Assembly: GCA_903929065.1 (NCBI GenBank)
Contig: CAIYTJ010000250.1
Span: forward strand, 1-5,931
Direction of reading: 5' to 3'
Origin: an uncultured Bacteroidales bacterium
Lineage (GTDB): Bacteria; Bacteroidota; Bacteroidia; Bacteroidales; Paludibacteraceae
DNA: 5,931 nucleotides
A program made the position numbers and the translations under genes. The notes beneath the pieces were generated by a model. That model was not told where the DNA came from. It worked only from the letters and a program-made list of their open reading frames with translations, and did no database searches. Shown piece by piece: positions 5,250 through 5,931 of the stretch (positions within the stretch are counted from its first letter, which is position 1; each line of letters begins with the position of its first letter).

Positions 5250-5417
5250 TTGCTCCAGTTTTGTTTTTTAATTTTATAAACTACCATTTAAAACCAACTC
5301 CATCTTAATTTGTTCAAAACCTGATTTTGTTTTAGATTTTTTGTTTAGTAAAGAAGATTGGCATTGCTTTTGAGTGTCTTTTAGAGTATTAAAATCTCGA
5401 AAAGAAGAAATAAATCC

Positions 5418-5425
5418 TATCTTTG
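5418..5425 (+). promoter_or_regulatory. -7 promoter element for the rightward membrane-protein gene
   Basis: TATCTTTG is a perfect TAnnTTTG element on the plus strand. It would start transcription near 5432 and give a leader of about 30 nt to the ATG at 5462. The -33 position has no TTTG. It lies in the 212-bp gap between the divergent ABC operon and this gene, where a plus-strand promoter is required. I see nothing else firm in that gap apart from T-rich low-complexity stretches. Confidence 0.45.
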
Positions 5426-5461
5426 TACCCATTTTTCATAGCTAATTGTTGAATTTCAGGA

Positions 5462-5931
5462 ATGAACGTTTTCAGTAAATATAAATCCCACATCATTGCT
5501 GCAGCAGGTTCTGTGTTGTTCAGTGGAACGCTGATTCTACTCCTTTTAATCAAACCGGGAGGAAACTCTCTTTTCCCGGATACACAACTTGATTCTGATC
5601 AGGATTTGCAGATACAATTTCAGATTCTGGAAGAATTACAGATGGAGCAACCTGTGAAGACTTCGACAGAGGTAATTCAAACTACCCGGCAAAGTGAGAC
5701 AACGAGTAACACAGAAAATCCGGATGATTTGTCTCAAAATGACGCTGAAGCCATTCAACCGGTAAATACTGATTCATTGCTGGCAGTAGAATTGAAGAAA
5801 ACCATTGAGAATATAAAAGATATTTTACCCGACGATACATTGCCAAAAGTAGAAGAAATCCAGCATCAGGAAATTAAAAAGACAGAACAGAATATAGCTG
5901 ATAATATCCGCAAAATTAATGATAACAAGAA
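5462..5931 (+). CDS. Partial CDS: single-pass membrane-anchored protein with a charged tail, function unknown
   Basis: The frame from ATG 5462-5464 stays open for 156 codons to the right edge, so the C-terminus is missing. It starts MNVFSKYKSHIIAAAGSVLF and has one strong hydrophobic segment at about 11-30 with Lys residues before it, so it is a signal anchor with the tail outside the cytoplasm. After residue 45 it is rich in Gln, Glu, Asp, Thr and Ser, with a Thr/Ser/Asn-rich stretch near 67-95 and Lys/Glu/Ile-rich, possibly coiled-coil, sequence from about 108 on (LKKTIENIKDIL, EEIQHQEIKKTEQNI). The short Lys-rich N-terminus, one anchor and acidic linker recall TonB-like energy-transducer proteins of Bacteroidota, but the defining C-terminal domain is not in the window. 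AGGA abuts the ATG, too close for a normal Shine-Dalgarno. It is divergent from the ABC operon, so no functional link is implied. Confidence 0.75.
   Translation, partial: MNVFSKYKSHIIAAAGSVLFSGTLILLLLIKPGGNSLFPDTQLDSDQDLQIQFQILEELQMEQPVKTSTEVIQTTRQSETTSNTENPDDLSQNDAEAIQPVNTDSLLAVELKKTIENIKDILPDDTLPKVEEIQHQEIKKTEQNIADNIRKINDNK

Noticed and set aside
5391..5438. A 16-codon minus-strand ORF (start near 5438) ahead of the ABC operon as a leader peptide
   Set aside because: No ribosome site, no regulatory codon run, and it overlaps the plus-strand promoter; nothing supports translation.

Overview
The window looks like a piece of a Bacteroidota chromosome, probably from the Bacteroidia/Marinilabiliales side. 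Four intergenic regions carry a perfect copy of the phylum-specific -7 promoter element (TAnnTTTG) and Shine-Dalgarno sequences are mostly weak. The DNA is AT-rich by eye, and the protein variants (compact HPPK, short ECF sigma factor, YhhJ-like ABC-2 permease) are typical of the phylum. I see no insertion sequence, tRNA, rRNA, CRISPR array or phage gene. This is mostly housekeeping sequence.

Almost everything is on the minus strand. From right to left: an ABC exporter ATPase (5249-4518) and its ABC-2 permease (4469-3367) form a two-gene operon. The permease frame is broken once, exactly at an A AAA AAG slippery heptamer. lipA (lipoyl synthase, 3306-2461) follows with its own promoter. Next is a 392-bp non-coding, dyad-rich region that appears to hold the promoter and long leader of an ECF sigma factor gene (2068-1562). 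That gene ends in a clear intrinsic terminator (1531-1501). A compact folK (1469-1095) starts just past it, from a promoter that seems to overlap the terminator. Then comes a uridine phosphorylase (999-130) with its own -7 element, and 12 bp later the first 39 codons of a likely serine-acetyltransferase-type acyltransferase that runs off the left edge.

On the right, a divergent plus-strand gene begins at 5462 and runs off the window. It encodes a protein with one N-terminal membrane anchor and a long charged, Gln/Glu-rich tail; its function is not recognised.

The genes serve separate tasks (nucleoside salvage, folate synthesis, transcription control, lipoate synthesis, export), and most appear to be separate transcription units rather than one pathway. 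The point most worth following is the frame break in the permease: a programmed -1 frameshift, a phase-variable homopolymer, a true pseudogene, or a one-base sequence error. The sequence alone cannot decide between these.
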